Assembly (NCBI GenBank): GCA_004210455.1
Contig: SEFA01000019.1
Coordinates: 1-64,000 of the forward strand
Source: Rubrivivax sp.
GTDB lineage: Bacteria; Pseudomonadota; Gammaproteobacteria; Burkholderiales; Burkholderiaceae_C
Reading direction: 5' to 3'
Length of the DNA: 64,000 nt
Positions 1 through 8,230 of the stretch are shown here, in pieces (within the stretch, counting starts at the first letter, position 1; every line of letters starts with the position of its first letter). The notes under the pieces are model-generated. The model saw nothing but the letters and a program-made list of their open reading frames with translations. It searched no databases and was not told the origin of the DNA. The position numbers were made by a program, and so were the translations under genes.

Positions 1-905
1 GGCGGGAAGCGGCCGCCCCGGTCGACGCCGCCGAACCACAGGGAGCCGTTGCGGTCGAAGCCGCATCGGTTCTCGCCGATCTGCACGGGCCGGTCCACCC
101 AGGCAGGCACAGAAGCAGGCATCGAGGCGGGTGCCGAGGCGGGTGCCGAGGCCGGTGCGGTCGGCAGCGCGGACGTCGTCAGCCGGATCACGCGCTGCGC
201 ACCGCAGATCATGGCGCTGCCATCGGGATGCCGCGTCAAGGTGAAGAAATTGCTGTCCGGCACGGTCAGCGCCAGCCGCTCGAAACGCCGCGCCCCTGGC
301 GCAAGCCGATAGACGCGGCTGTTGCTCATGACCCAGAGCGTGCGGTCGCGGTCGAGGACCAGCTCATCGATCGGATCCGCGGGGATGTCCCAGGCGGCGT
401 TGACCGGGGACCAGCGTCCCTGATCGAGGCGGAACAGGCCGCGCGTGGTGCCGGCCCACGGCGTGCCGTCGCCGTCCTCGCTCAGCGCCGTCACGGAGGA
501 TCGGGGCAGGCCTTGCGCGGGACCGTAATTCACGAGCTTGCCGCGGTGGAGCCGGCTGATGCCGCCGAGGTGGTGGCCGATCCACAGCGCGCCGTCGGCG
601 CTGACGTTCAGCGAATAGATGTCCTGCGTGAGGAGCGGGACACCGTCGGCGCTGGAGATGCGCTCGAACGCCACGCCGTCGAATCGGAACAGACCGCCCG
701 GTGCGCCGATCCAGAGAAAGCCGTCGGGCGTCTGGGCCATCGCGGCGATGCCGGTGGGGACGCCTTCGCGGACGGTCCATCGGGTCTGGTAGAGCTCGTC
801 GACGCGATAGTCGGGCGGCAGCGCCCATGCGGCGGCGGCGACGGTGCAGCACGCGACGACCGTCGACTTCAGCAGGCGGGACAAGGTGTGAAGGATGGGG
901 CGCAC
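1..905 (-). CDS. Two-component regulator propeller sensor protein, N-terminal part (runs off the window)
   Basis: The minus-strand frame is open from a GTG at 905 to the window edge, so the C-terminus is missing. It begins with a signal-peptide-like stretch (residues 1-29, ending AAAAWALP). Ligand-sensor propeller repeats follow: DGFLWIGAPGGLFRFDG at residues 61-77, then DGALWIGHHLGGISRL. Such WIG/GL-F repeats (Reg_prop family) form the periplasmic seven-bladed propellers of hybrid histidine kinases and some GGDEF proteins. The output domain lies outside the window, so its type is unknown. An alanine/proline/serine linker is encoded by short tandem repeats. TTG at 884 is a possible alternative start. 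Confidence 0.8.
   Translation of the reverse strand, partial: MRPILHTLSRLLKSTVVACCTVAAAAWALPPDYRVDELYQTRWTVREGVPTGIAAMAQTPDGFLWIGAPGGLFRFDGVAFERISSADGVPLLTQDIYSLNVSADGALWIGHHLGGISRLHRGKLVNYGPAQGLPRSSVTALSEDGDGTPWAGTTRGLFRLDQGRWSPVNAAWDIPADPIDELVLDRDRTLWVMSNSRVYRLAPGARRFERLALTVPDSNFFTLTRHPDGSAMICGAQRVIRLTTSALPTAPASAPASAPASMPASVPAWVDRPVQIGENRCGFDRNGSLWFGGVDRGGRFP
124..159. repeat. Three tandem 12-bp units inside the propeller sensor gene
   Basis: Two identical copies of GAGGCGGGTGCC (124-135 and 136-147) are followed by a diverged third (148-159). On the coding strand they specify repeats of Ala-Pro-Ala-Ser, a flexible linker. The unit is a multiple of three, so copy-number changes would keep the frame. 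Confidence 0.75.
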
Positions 906-1055
906 CGGCGCGGGGTCTCCACAGACGGCGGCGATTGTGCAGCAGATGCGCGTTGCTCCCGCGCGTCCCGCGGACTGCGGTTAAACGTGGTTAAGCCTCG
1001 TCCCGCCACGGCGATGTCTTCCTAAGATGGCGCGCCCCCCTTCCCAGGAGCTCGC

Positions 1056-1634
1056 ATGTCGTTCCCCGCCATCCATCGCGTCGTCACGGGCCACGCTGCC
1101 GACGGCAGGGCCGTCATCGTCAGCAACGGGCCGCTGTCGACCGTGCGCGACCTCGTGTCGGTGAACGGCATGATCGTGCACGAGGTGTGGCAGACGGAGA
1201 GTTCGCCGCCCGTAGTCGGCAACGGCGAGGATCCGACGCGGGGCCCGCTGCGGCATCCGGCGCCGAAGCACGGGACGCTGATCCGTTTCCTCGACTTCCC
1301 GCCCGACGAGGCCTACCTCTCCGACGGCGGAGCGGCTGCGCGCATGAAGCATCTCTTCGAGGAGTTCAGCAATCCGGAAGGGCTGACCACCAGGGACGAT
1401 TCCCCGCATCCGATGATGCATCGCACCGAGGCGATCGACTACGGCGTGGTCATCGAGGGGGAGATGACCCTCATCGTCGACGCCGGCGAAGTGCAGCTCA
1501 GGCCGGGCAGCGTGGTGATCCAGCGCGGCACCAACCATGCGTGGGCGAACCGGTCAGGGAAGCCATGCAGGATGCTGTACATCCAGATCGACGGGCAGTA
1601 CGACCCGGCCATCGCGGCGCTGCTGCAGGCGTGA
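1056..1634 (+). CDS. Cupin-domain protein
   Basis: 192 residues with a good Shine-Dalgarno (AGGAG at 1046-1050, five bases before ATG). The C-terminal half is a single cupin beta-barrel. The second cupin motif is visible as RPGSVVIQRGTNHAWAN, with a Pro-Gly turn and a metal-type His. The first motif is weak (MMHRTEAIDYGVVIEGEM): the usual His-x-His pair is reduced to one His followed by Glu, so metal binding may be altered. The substrate cannot be read from sequence. It stands alone on the plus strand, tail-to-tail with the ArsR-like gene. Confidence 0.8.
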   Translation: MSFPAIHRVVTGHAADGRAVIVSNGPLSTVRDLVSVNGMIVHEVWQTESSPPVVGNGEDPTRGPLRHPAPKHGTLIRFLDFPPDEAYLSDGGAAARMKHLFEEFSNPEGLTTRDDSPHPMMHRTEAIDYGVVIEGEMTLIVDAGEVQLRPGSVVIQRGTNHAWANRSGKPCRMLYIQIDGQYDPAIAALLQA

Positions 1635-1637
1635 GGG

Positions 1638-1949
1638 TCAGAGTTCCCGCGCCAGCCGCTTGGCGAGCGCCGCGATGGCGCGTTCGTCCCGCTTGTAGTA
1701 GGACCACTTGCCCATCCGCTTGATGGTCACCAGGCCGATGCCCGCCAGGTCGGCGAGGTACTTGGAGGTGGTGGAAAACGCCAGCCCCTGCCCGACTTGG
1801 ATCGACGAGACGCAGACGCCGTCGGTCGCCGGATCGCCCTCGTCCTGCGGCGGAAACAGCGCCGGCGTCTTCAACTTGCGCAGGATGTCCAGCCGCTGGG
1901 TGTTGGACAACACCACGAGCACACGAACCAGCGGCACTTCTTCGGGCAT
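1638..1949 (-). CDS. ArsR-like winged-helix transcriptional regulator
   Basis: 103 residues, typical for the ArsR group. A helix-turn-helix is visible between SNTQRLDILRKL near the N-terminus and FSTTSKYLADLAGIGLVTIKRMGKWSYYKRDE, which reads as recognition helix plus beta-wing. There is no CxC metal-binding pair; one Cys lies in GVCVSSI, so metal sensing is not obvious and a redox or metabolite signal is possible. It is divergent from the zinc-type dehydrogenase gene, with a 7-bp inverted repeat between them. This suggests it controls itself and that gene. Confidence 0.8.
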   Translation of the reverse strand: MPEEVPLVRVLVVLSNTQRLDILRKLKTPALFPPQDEGDPATDGVCVSSIQVGQGLAFSTTSKYLADLAGIGLVTIKRMGKWSYYKRDERAIAALAKRLAREL

Positions 1950-2060
1950 AGGCGGAATCGATGGAGGCGTCGGAGGGGGCCGCCGAGTTTAGGCGGTCGA
2001 AGGGGGCGCCGTTTTCCTCGCGCGATTGCCAGGATCGGCGACAGGGTGACATCCTTCGAC

Positions 2061-2082
2061 TCGACGTATCGCAAAACGTCGA
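2061..2082. promoter_or_regulatory. Candidate operator between the ArsR-like and dehydrogenase genes
   Basis: Perfect 7-bp inverted repeat, TCGACGT at 2061-2067 and ACGTCGA at 2076-2082, with an 8-base AT-rich spacer. It lies in the divergent intergenic region 65 bases before the dehydrogenase start, and size and placement suit a dimeric winged-helix regulator. Binding is inferred. Confidence 0.45.
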
Positions 2083-2146
2083 TATGACAATGGCGATGTC
2101 CCGTTCAGTTTTGCGGGACGTTCCATCGTCAACTTCGAGACCTCCC

Positions 2147-3118
2147 ATGAAAGCCATCGTCCTCACCGCCTTCGGCGGCGTCGAACACCTGCAACTGCAG
2201 GACATCCCCGTGCCCTCGGTTGAAGCCGGTGAACTGCTGGTGCGCGTTGTCGCAACCTCGGTCAACCCGCTCGACTATCAGATCCGTCGCGGAGACTATC
2301 CCGCGCATGTGCCGCTGCCGGCCGTCATCGGACACGATGTGTCCGGGGTGGTGGAGCGCGTGGGGTCAGGTGTCCACGACTTCAAGCCGGGGGATGAGGT
2401 GTTCTACACGCCGAAGATCTTCGGGCCCAAGGGCGGCAGTTATGCGGAGTTCAATGTGGTGCCGCAGGAGCTCGTGACGCACAAGCCGCGCAACCTCACG
2501 CATGCGGAGGCGGCGTCGATCACGCTCGTCGGCGGCACGGCATGGGAAGCGCTGGTGTCGCGCGCGCGGCTGCAGCCCGCGGAGACGGTGCTGATCCACG
2601 GCGGCGCCGGCGGCGTCGGATCCATCGCCATCCAGCTGGCGAAGACGATGGGCGCTCGCGTGATCACCACCGCCCGGGCTTCGCAGGCTGGTTTCGTGCG
2701 GTCGCTCGGCGCTGATGAGGCGGTCGACTACGAGGCCGCTGACGATGTCGAGCAGGTGAAAGAGCTGACCGGCGCGCGCGGCGTCAACGTGGTGTTCGAC
2801 ACCATCGGCGGCACGACGCTGGAACGTTCACCGCTCGTGCTGGCGGACGGGGGTCGGGTCGTGTCCATCGTGGACATCGCCACGCCGCAGAACCTGGTGA
2901 ACGCCTGGGGCGTGAATGCGGAGTACCACTTCGTCTTCACGCGTCAGAACCGGGGCAAGCTGCAGGCGCTGAAGGCGCTGCTGGAACGCGAGCGGATCCG
3001 GCCGGTGATCGGGGCGACCTTCTCGCTGGCGGAGATGGGTGCGGCGCACACCGCGCTGGAAACCGGCAGTCATCTGGGCCAGAAGATTCGCGGGAAGGTG
3101 GTGGTGAACGTGGCTTGA
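2147..3118 (+). CDS. Zinc-type alcohol dehydrogenase / quinone oxidoreductase-like protein (MDR superfamily)
   Basis: 323 residues from the ATG at 2147. The N-terminal GroES-like domain includes SVNPLDYQIRRGDYP and VIGHDVSGVVERVGSGV. The nucleotide-binding Rossmann domain carries HGGAGGVGSIAIQLAKTMGARVI, which prefers NADPH in this family. Catalytic-zinc Cys residues are absent, so it belongs to the zinc-independent quinone-reductase branch. It probably reduces quinones or enones; the exact substrate is unknown. The frame is open upstream to 1961, but that part overlaps the regulator's promoter and looks non-coding. It is probably controlled by the divergent ArsR-like protein. Confidence 0.85.
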   Translation: MKAIVLTAFGGVEHLQLQDIPVPSVEAGELLVRVVATSVNPLDYQIRRGDYPAHVPLPAVIGHDVSGVVERVGSGVHDFKPGDEVFYTPKIFGPKGGSYAEFNVVPQELVTHKPRNLTHAEAASITLVGGTAWEALVSRARLQPAETVLIHGGAGGVGSIAIQLAKTMGARVITTARASQAGFVRSLGADEAVDYEAADDVEQVKELTGARGVNVVFDTIGGTTLERSPLVLADGGRVVSIVDIATPQNLVNAWGVNAEYHFVFTRQNRGKLQALKALLERERIRPVIGATFSLAEMGAAHTALETGSHLGQKIRGKVVVNVA

Positions 3119-3152
3119 TGTCCGCGGCAGGCAGCAGCGCGCGGGTGCCAGG

Positions 3153-3977
3153 TCAATCTACCGCGCGCGCAGTCGATCGGCCGAACGTGTAGACGAGCCC
3201 GACGCCCACGCTGGCTCCCGTCGTGCGGCGCACCAGCGGGCTGTCCCGGTTGGCCGACCCCGCGACGCTGTCGATCCGCGCGAATCCGAAGATGCGGAAA
3301 TCCTCGCTCAATTGCCGCGACAGCGACCCCTTGAGACGCCACGCGATGAGGCCGGCATCGGCCTCATAGGCGGGCCGCCCCGGAAGCGCCTCGTCGGGTG
3401 TCACCGCGTAGTACGTGCGCCCCAGCCGCTTGTCGCCGAGCAGCGCACTGACGCCCAGTGCGTAGCTCCACCCGGCACCGGCCCGGTGGTCCAGCCCGAT
3501 CTCCGGTTCAAGCGCCATTCCCCGATGGCGGCCCAGGTCGCTGGCCTCGAACACGCCTCGGACCGGGATCTTGAAGGTCACGCGATGGGAGGCTTGGCGC
3601 CCGTTCAGGTACCAGCGGCCGACGGGGCCCAGTTCCACCAGGGTCGGCAGCTTGGCCATGCCCTCGCGCGCCTTCAAAGACTTGCTGCCCGAGCTCAAGG
3701 ACCCGGACACCGAGACATCGAGTTCGAACGTCTCCGTGCGGATCGCCCGCAGACCTGCGCCTTCCCCTTCCGCCCGCAGGCGCTTGCCCCGGTAGACGAC
3801 GTAGGGCAAGGGCACGACCCTGCTCACCTGCTCGTCGGCGCCCGGGTAGGCCACCTGGGAGATGCCGCCGATGCCGGCGCCCAGTTCCCACAGCGGGAGG
3901 TCCTTGCGTTCGGCCGGTGCGTCCGCGAAAACGCCAGCGCTCACGACGGCCAGGCTGGCAGCGAGAGATTGCTTCAT
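3153..3977 (-). CDS. MipA/OmpV family outer-membrane protein
   Basis: 274 residues starting MKQSLAASLAVVSAGVFADAPAE, a Sec signal peptide cleaved near residue 19. The mature part opens with LWELGAGIGGISQVAYPGADE and VVPLPYVVYRGKRLRAEGEG, the hallmark start of MipA/OmpV proteins, and ends in a beta-strand GASVGVGLVYTFGRS. The family includes the MltA-interacting scaffold MipA, but most members have no known role. A further ATG at 4001 would put eight extra residues before the signal peptide. It is convergent with the dehydrogenase gene. Confidence 0.85.
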   Translation of the reverse strand: MKQSLAASLAVVSAGVFADAPAERKDLPLWELGAGIGGISQVAYPGADEQVSRVVPLPYVVYRGKRLRAEGEGAGLRAIRTETFELDVSVSGSLSSGSKSLKAREGMAKLPTLVELGPVGRWYLNGRQASHRVTFKIPVRGVFEASDLGRHRGMALEPEIGLDHRAGAGWSYALGVSALLGDKRLGRTYYAVTPDEALPGRPAYEADAGLIAWRLKGSLSRQLSEDFRIFGFARIDSVAGSANRDSPLVRRTTGASVGVGLVYTFGRSTARAVD

Positions 3978-4055
3978 GCTGAAAGAATAATCGCGAGTCA
4001 CGGCTCCGTAGCGGATCGGGATTGCGAGGAGGCTTCAGGCGGACCCGCCGGGTCG

Positions 4056-4241
4056 TCAGATGAAGCGGGCACCGCCCGGTTCGATGGCGTCGAGCTTGCT
4101 GGCCGACTTCGTCTGGGCGGGGGCCATCCCCAGACGCTTGCTGCGATCGCGCTGCTCGTACGCCTCGCGCCTGGAATTATCGGTACGACGCTCCATGGCG
4201 GTCATGGGGACCGCGCTCCACTTCGGCTGATTGGCTGACAT
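4056..4241 (-). CDS. Small hypothetical protein
   Basis: 61 residues, strongly charged, with the core RREAYEQRDRSKRLG and no signal peptide or membrane segment. The ATG at 4241 follows a GGAG ribosome site by five bases, which supports translation; a GTG two codons upstream is less well placed. I do not recognise a family. It lies upstream of the MipA-like gene on the same strand, but the roughly 80-base gap leaves an operon uncertain. Confidence 0.5.
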   Translation of the reverse strand: MSANQPKWSAVPMTAMERRTDNSRREAYEQRDRSKRLGMAPAQTKSASKLDAIEPGGARFI

Positions 4242-4310
4242 GGTCACTCCAAGGAAGGATGTAAGCAGCTGTAGGCAAACGATCTGCCCGCCACAGGTCC
4301 TTCAGGAGGG

Positions 4311-4610
4311 ATGAACGCGGTCTACGCATGGGTCGGCATGCACCTTGCCAGTGGAACGGACACTCCGAGGTCCTCCCAGATGCCTGAGCTGCACTTGAAG
4401 TACCTGCGAGGGGTGGCACTCGCGCTCTACGATCGCGTGGTGCTGCTCGATCCGAGGGCAGACACGAGCAAGTGCCTGTTCGAACGGCCAGCGCGCAACG
4501 CCAGACCCACCCTCGTCGTCATCGTTCAGGACATTGAGAACACCGTACTCACCGAGTACGTGAAGATCGAACTCGACCCCCTGAATCTGGAGGCCGGTTG
4601 GAAGATCTAG
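4311..4610 (+). CDS. Small hypothetical protein, possibly related to the next gene
   Basis: 99 residues with no recognised domain. The best argument for a gene is its C-terminal LVVIVQDIENTVL, which resembles LTVMVEDVEDRF in the neighbouring small protein at the same relative place. An AGGAGG motif is present, but only one to two bases before this ATG, which is too close. The start may therefore be wrong, or the gene may be decaying. Treat as tentative. Confidence 0.35.
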   Translation: MNAVYAWVGMHLASGTDTPRSSQMPELHLKYLRGVALALYDRVVLLDPRADTSKCLFERPARNARPTLVVIVQDIENTVLTEYVKIELDPLNLEAGWKI

Positions 4611-4681
4611 TGGTGACACGCCGCCGAAGCTGACCTGGAAAATCTGATGCAAACTTGCCTCCATTGGGAGGAGGGCAAGTC

Positions 4682-4936
4682 ATGCCGGTTGAGCGAGTGG
4701 TGGGCGAGGCGTACCTGCGCCGCACCGACGTGGAGGGTGTCGGGAGCATCCGGCTCGCCTCGAAGGTCTGTCCTGAAGGCAAGCTCATCGCCGAAGTGGT
4801 GTCGGTCGCCATGCCGGGCGGCGGTTTCGCCGCGGCGGGCAAAGCCTCGCTGACCGTGATGGTCGAGGACGTCGAGGACCGGTTCACGCGGAACCGGGTG
4901 CTGAGGCAGCTGGGCATCGACTGCGAGGACGACTGA
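4682..4936 (+). CDS. Small hypothetical protein
   Basis: 84 residues with a strong ribosome site (GGAGGAGGG, about six bases before the ATG at 4682). It is predicted to be mostly beta-strand with an acidic C-terminus (VEDVEDRF, then IDCEDD). No signal peptide and no family recognised. The frame is open upstream to 4655, but that ATG lacks a ribosome site. It is convergent with the histidine kinase gene and possibly paralogous to the preceding small gene. Confidence 0.55.
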   Translation: MPVERVVGEAYLRRTDVEGVGSIRLASKVCPEGKLIAEVVSVAMPGGGFAAAGKASLTVMVEDVEDRFTRNRVLRQLGIDCEDD

Positions 4937-4969
4937 GCCCGGCATGCGTCCCGCCCAGGGACTGCACGA

Positions 4970-6553
4970 TCAGGACGGCTCGGTGGAGCGTGCGGCAGAG
5001 GACAGCCATGCCAGCAACTCCGGCACCGCGATCGGTTTGGCCAGATGTCCGTCGAAGCCCGCGTCCGCGGCCCTCTGACGGTCCTCCGCCGAGCCATATC
5101 CGGTCAGCGCGACCATCAATGCCGGACGGTGCGCCCCTTGGGCAGACCGAGCGACGTCATAGCCGCTCAGCCCGGGCAGCCCGATGTCGCAGATGAGCAC
5201 ATCCGGACGTCTGGCACGCAGCACTTCCACCGCGGCGGGGCCGTTGTGCACCACCTGCACACGGTGACCATGGCCTTCGAGAATCATCCGAAGCGAGTCT
5301 GCAGCGTCCACGTTGTCCTCGGCCAACAGCACGTCGCGCGATCTCGAATCGGTGACAGGTGGGCTGTCGGGGTCCGTGGAGGCGCCGGTGGGCCCCTCCC
5401 GCAGGGCGGGCAAAGTCACAGTGAACGTGCTGCCTTGATCCGGCCCAGCCGAGACCATCGACACCTTGCCGCCATGCAGGGAGACCAGGCCTTTGACCAG
5501 CGCGAGACCCAGGCCCAGCCCGCCACGCGAGCGCTCCAGGGAGCGGTCGGCCTGCACGAAGGCGTCGAACAGCTGGTCTTGCAGGTGGGGCTCGATGCCA
5601 TCGCCCTCATCGTCCACGGTCAGCGCCACGCAGCCTTCCTCGCAGCTCAAGCTCACCGTCACACGATCTCCGGCTGCCGAGAACTTGATCGCGTTGTCCA
5701 CCAGGTTGTCTATCACCTGCCGAAGTCGCGTGGCATCGCCCTCGACCCAGGCGTCACAGTCACATCGGCAATCGAGGACGATGCCGGCGGCCTGCGCGGC
5801 GACCGCATGGGCCGTCAGCGTCTCGCGGGCCAGCTCGCACAGGTTCACAGGTTCGCGCGCCAGCTGGACCAACCCGCGCGTGAGGCGGGAGACGTCGAGC
5901 AACTGGTCGATGATGCGGCCCATGTGGCCCACCTGCCGATCCACCACGCGGGCGAGCGTGGACTGACGCTCAGGCGGCAATTCGTTCACCTGCAGCAGGT
6001 GGGCGGCATACCGGATGGGTGTCAGGGGATTCCGCAACTCGTGTGCCAGCATGGCCAGGAACTGATCCTTGCGTTCCGCCTGCTCGCGTTGCTGCCGCAA
6101 CAGGTCGCGCACCTCCCACTGACGCCGCCTGGCACGCAGCGCCGCCGAAACAGCCGACTGCAGCGCATCCGGCGCCATCGGCCGCTGCAACATGGCGACG
6201 TTGCCCAGTTCAGCCACCGCGCTGAGCGGGAGGTGCGCCGCGGAAGCGCTTGCCACGATGATGATGGGGAGGTCCGACCAGGCCGGCTGGGCGCGTATGC
6301 CCGCCACGAGATGTCGCCGCAACGACCGGGTCAGCATTTCCTCCGCGACCAGCACCGCGCCGGTCTCCAGGGACAACGCCTGCATCAGCGAGGCTTCGCT
6401 CTCGCAGGATTCGCTCTCGACGCCGGCATCGCTCAGCAACCGTCTGGTGAGCGACGCATCGCGGGGCGCCGCGAGGATCAGGACATCCGCGAACGAGGTC
6501 TCTGCCGCGGCAACAGGCGGCAGGGCCGCGGCCAACATCTGGACTTCGCTCAT
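4970..6553 (-). CDS. Hybrid sensor histidine kinase with degenerate N-terminal receiver and C-terminal receiver
   Basis: 527 residues, soluble. Order: receiver-like domain (about 22-140); coiled coil (145-165); dimerisation/phosphoacceptor helix with FLAMLAHELRNPLTPI (His171); ATPase domain with N-box VDNAIKF (285-291), G1 DDEGDGI and G2 RGGLGLGLALVKGL; C-terminal receiver LLAEDNVDAADS with Asp456 in LICDIGLP. In the N-terminal receiver the phospho-Asp is Glu (LVAEEML) and the KP motif is RP (MLQRPM), so it probably is not phosphorylated normally. Its ATG overlaps the stop of the KaiC-like gene by four bases, so the two are translationally coupled. Confidence 0.9.
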   Translation of the reverse strand: MSEVQMLAAALPPVAAAETSFADVLILAAPRDASLTRRLLSDAGVESESCESEASLMQALSLETGAVLVAEEMLTRSLRRHLVAGIRAQPAWSDLPIIIVASASAAHLPLSAVAELGNVAMLQRPMAPDALQSAVSAALRARRRQWEVRDLLRQQREQAERKDQFLAMLAHELRNPLTPIRYAAHLLQVNELPPERQSTLARVVDRQVGHMGRIIDQLLDVSRLTRGLVQLAREPVNLCELARETLTAHAVAAQAAGIVLDCRCDCDAWVEGDATRLRQVIDNLVDNAIKFSAAGDRVTVSLSCEEGCVALTVDDEGDGIEPHLQDQLFDAFVQADRSLERSRGGLGLGLALVKGLVSLHGGKVSMVSAGPDQGSTFTVTLPALREGPTGASTDPDSPPVTDSRSRDVLLAEDNVDAADSLRMILEGHGHRVQVVHNGPAAVEVLRARRPDVLICDIGLPGLSGYDVARSAQGAHRPALMVALTGYGSAEDRQRAADAGFDGHLAKPIAVPELLAWLSSAARSTEPS

Positions 6554-8058
6554 GTCGCACGCGTCTCATCGCCCTTGACGACGGGCATGCCCGACAGCAG
6601 GGCGTGGTAACCGCGCAGCGGCGCCTGCACGTCCAGGCCGGGCAGTCCGATGCGGAACTCCCGGATGGTGGAATCGTGTCCACCGACGCGCCGTTTGATC
6701 ACGGACAGCGCGCGCCGGATGGCACCGTCGTCCTCGAAATAGCGCAGCAGCATCGCCGCGTCCGTCAGGTAGGTGACGTCCAGAGGAGATCCACTGGGTT
6801 CCCCGACGAATCCTTGCTGGTTCAGCGTCAGCAGCGTGGCGACATCGCGATTGGAGAGGTAGCTCAGCAGTTCGTGCATGTGCATGGCGAGGTGTTTCTC
6901 GTCAGGCATCGCCGTCAGATATCCGTTCAGGGAGTCGATGACGACCATGGTGACGCCGTCCTCCTCGATCGCACGCCGGATGAGGTGGGCGAACTCCCCT
7001 GGCGAGAACTCCGCAGGATCGATCTGCCGCAGCGTGACTTGCCCGGACTCCACGTGCGCGCGCGTGGACATCCCCAGCGCGTCCGCGCGCGACAGGAAGA
7101 CGCGACGGGTTTCGTCGAACAGATAGACGGCGGCCCGACCTCCGTGCTCGGCGAGTGCATTGGCGAACTGCATGCACAGGGTGCTCTTGCCGATGCCCGA
7201 AGGCCCGGTGACCAGCAGGCTGCTGCCACGGTCCAGTCCGCCGAGCAGCATGTCATCCAGCACCGCGCTGCCGCTGGTCAGCGTTGCGCCTCGTCCCTCG
7301 ACGCCCACTGCGGTGTCATGTTCGTTGGCGACCAGACGCGGGTAGACGATCAGCCCGCCCGTCTGGATGGCGGTGTCGTGAAAGCCTTCTTGCATCGCCA
7401 CGCCGCGCATCTTGTGGACCCGCAGACGACGACGCTGCTTCCCATAGTCGGGGGCATGCTGGTACAGGCTGATGATGCCGTGCACCACGCCCTCCCCGGC
7501 TTCGTCGTTGTTGCCATGCAGCCCTGCCTCCTGGATGAGCAGCACCGTCGCTCCCATGGAGGAAAAGTGTTCGCGGAGCCGGAGCAGCTGACGCCGGAAC
7601 CGAAGCGGATCTCGGGCCAGCAGGCGCACGTCCGAGAACGGGTCGAAAACGACCCGGCTGGGGCGGAGCTCTTCCGTCACGCGGAAGATCCTTGCAACGA
7701 CGTCATTCAGTTCGACATCGCTGGGTGAGAAGAAGGAGTAGTCGCCCTCGGCCTCACCCGATCCGACCTCCGCCAGGTTCACGATATCCACGCCCGTCAG
7801 ATCCCATTGATGCGACCTGGCCGTGGCCATCAGTTGGGATTCGGTCTCCGCGAGCGTGCACCAGAGAACACGCTCACCGCAGCGCACGCCTTCCAGCAGG
7901 AACTGGAGACCCAGCGTTGTCTTTCCGGCGCCGGCCGACCCCTCGAGCAGGTAAAGATGCCCCGCTGGCAATCCGCCGCGCAGCACGTCGTCGAGACCCG
8001 GCGCGCCGGTGGAAACATACAGGCATGACGAGGGGGTGGGGTCGTTCGGTCGGGCCAT
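6550..8058 (-). CDS. KaiC-like double RecA-fold ATPase
   Basis: 502 residues from the ATG at 8058 (a longer start at 8193 would add non-conserved residues). Two KaiC domains: CI with Walker A GSAGAGKTT (40-48) and Walker B-like RVVFDPFSD, and CII with Walker A GPSGIGKST (285-293) and Walker B TMVVIDSLN. The catalytic Glu pairs are reduced to LAET and FDET. At the positions of the cyanobacterial CII phosphosites (Ser431/Thr432) it has Thr429/Tyr430. No KaiA or KaiB gene is nearby. It is followed by a histidine kinase with a four-base overlap, so a role in kinase signalling is the best inference. Confidence 0.88.
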   Translation of the reverse strand: MARPNDPTPSSCLYVSTGAPGLDDVLRGGLPAGHLYLLEGSAGAGKTTLGLQFLLEGVRCGERVLWCTLAETESQLMATARSHQWDLTGVDIVNLAEVGSGEAEGDYSFFSPSDVELNDVVARIFRVTEELRPSRVVFDPFSDVRLLARDPLRFRRQLLRLREHFSSMGATVLLIQEAGLHGNNDEAGEGVVHGIISLYQHAPDYGKQRRRLRVHKMRGVAMQEGFHDTAIQTGGLIVYPRLVANEHDTAVGVEGRGATLTSGSAVLDDMLLGGLDRGSSLLVTGPSGIGKSTLCMQFANALAEHGGRAAVYLFDETRRVFLSRADALGMSTRAHVESGQVTLRQIDPAEFSPGEFAHLIRRAIEEDGVTMVVIDSLNGYLTAMPDEKHLAMHMHELLSYLSNRDVATLLTLNQQGFVGEPSGSPLDVTYLTDAAMLLRYFEDDGAIRRALSVIKRRVGGHDSTIREFRIGLPGLDVQAPLRGYHALLSGMPVVKGDETRAT

Positions 8059-8230
8059 GGGATCGCATCGAAGTGATGCGCAAGCCGTGGCAAAACATGC
8101 ACCCAGCGGGAGGAAGGATTCGTCGAGCAGCGAAAAATCGGCGAAATCCGACGGGTGGCCGGGGTCGTGTCTGACACGAAGAGCGGCGTGCACGCAACCC
8201 GCCCCGTTGGGGTCGCCAAGCCTGATCCGC

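Noticed and set aside
124-159. Possible CRISPR-like repeat
   Set aside because: The 12-bp units are directly adjacent without spacers and encode an in-frame linker.
364-852. Arg-rich minus-strand frame in the propeller sensor region
   Set aside because: It is out of frame with the convincing propeller repeats and has a shadow-like Arg/His/Pro composition.
5045-6610. 521-codon plus-strand frame opposite the hybrid kinase
   Set aside because: Antisense to clear kinase motifs and without any family features.
6550-8058. Complete circadian clock locus
   Set aside because: No KaiA- or KaiB-like gene is in the window, and the phosphosites differ.
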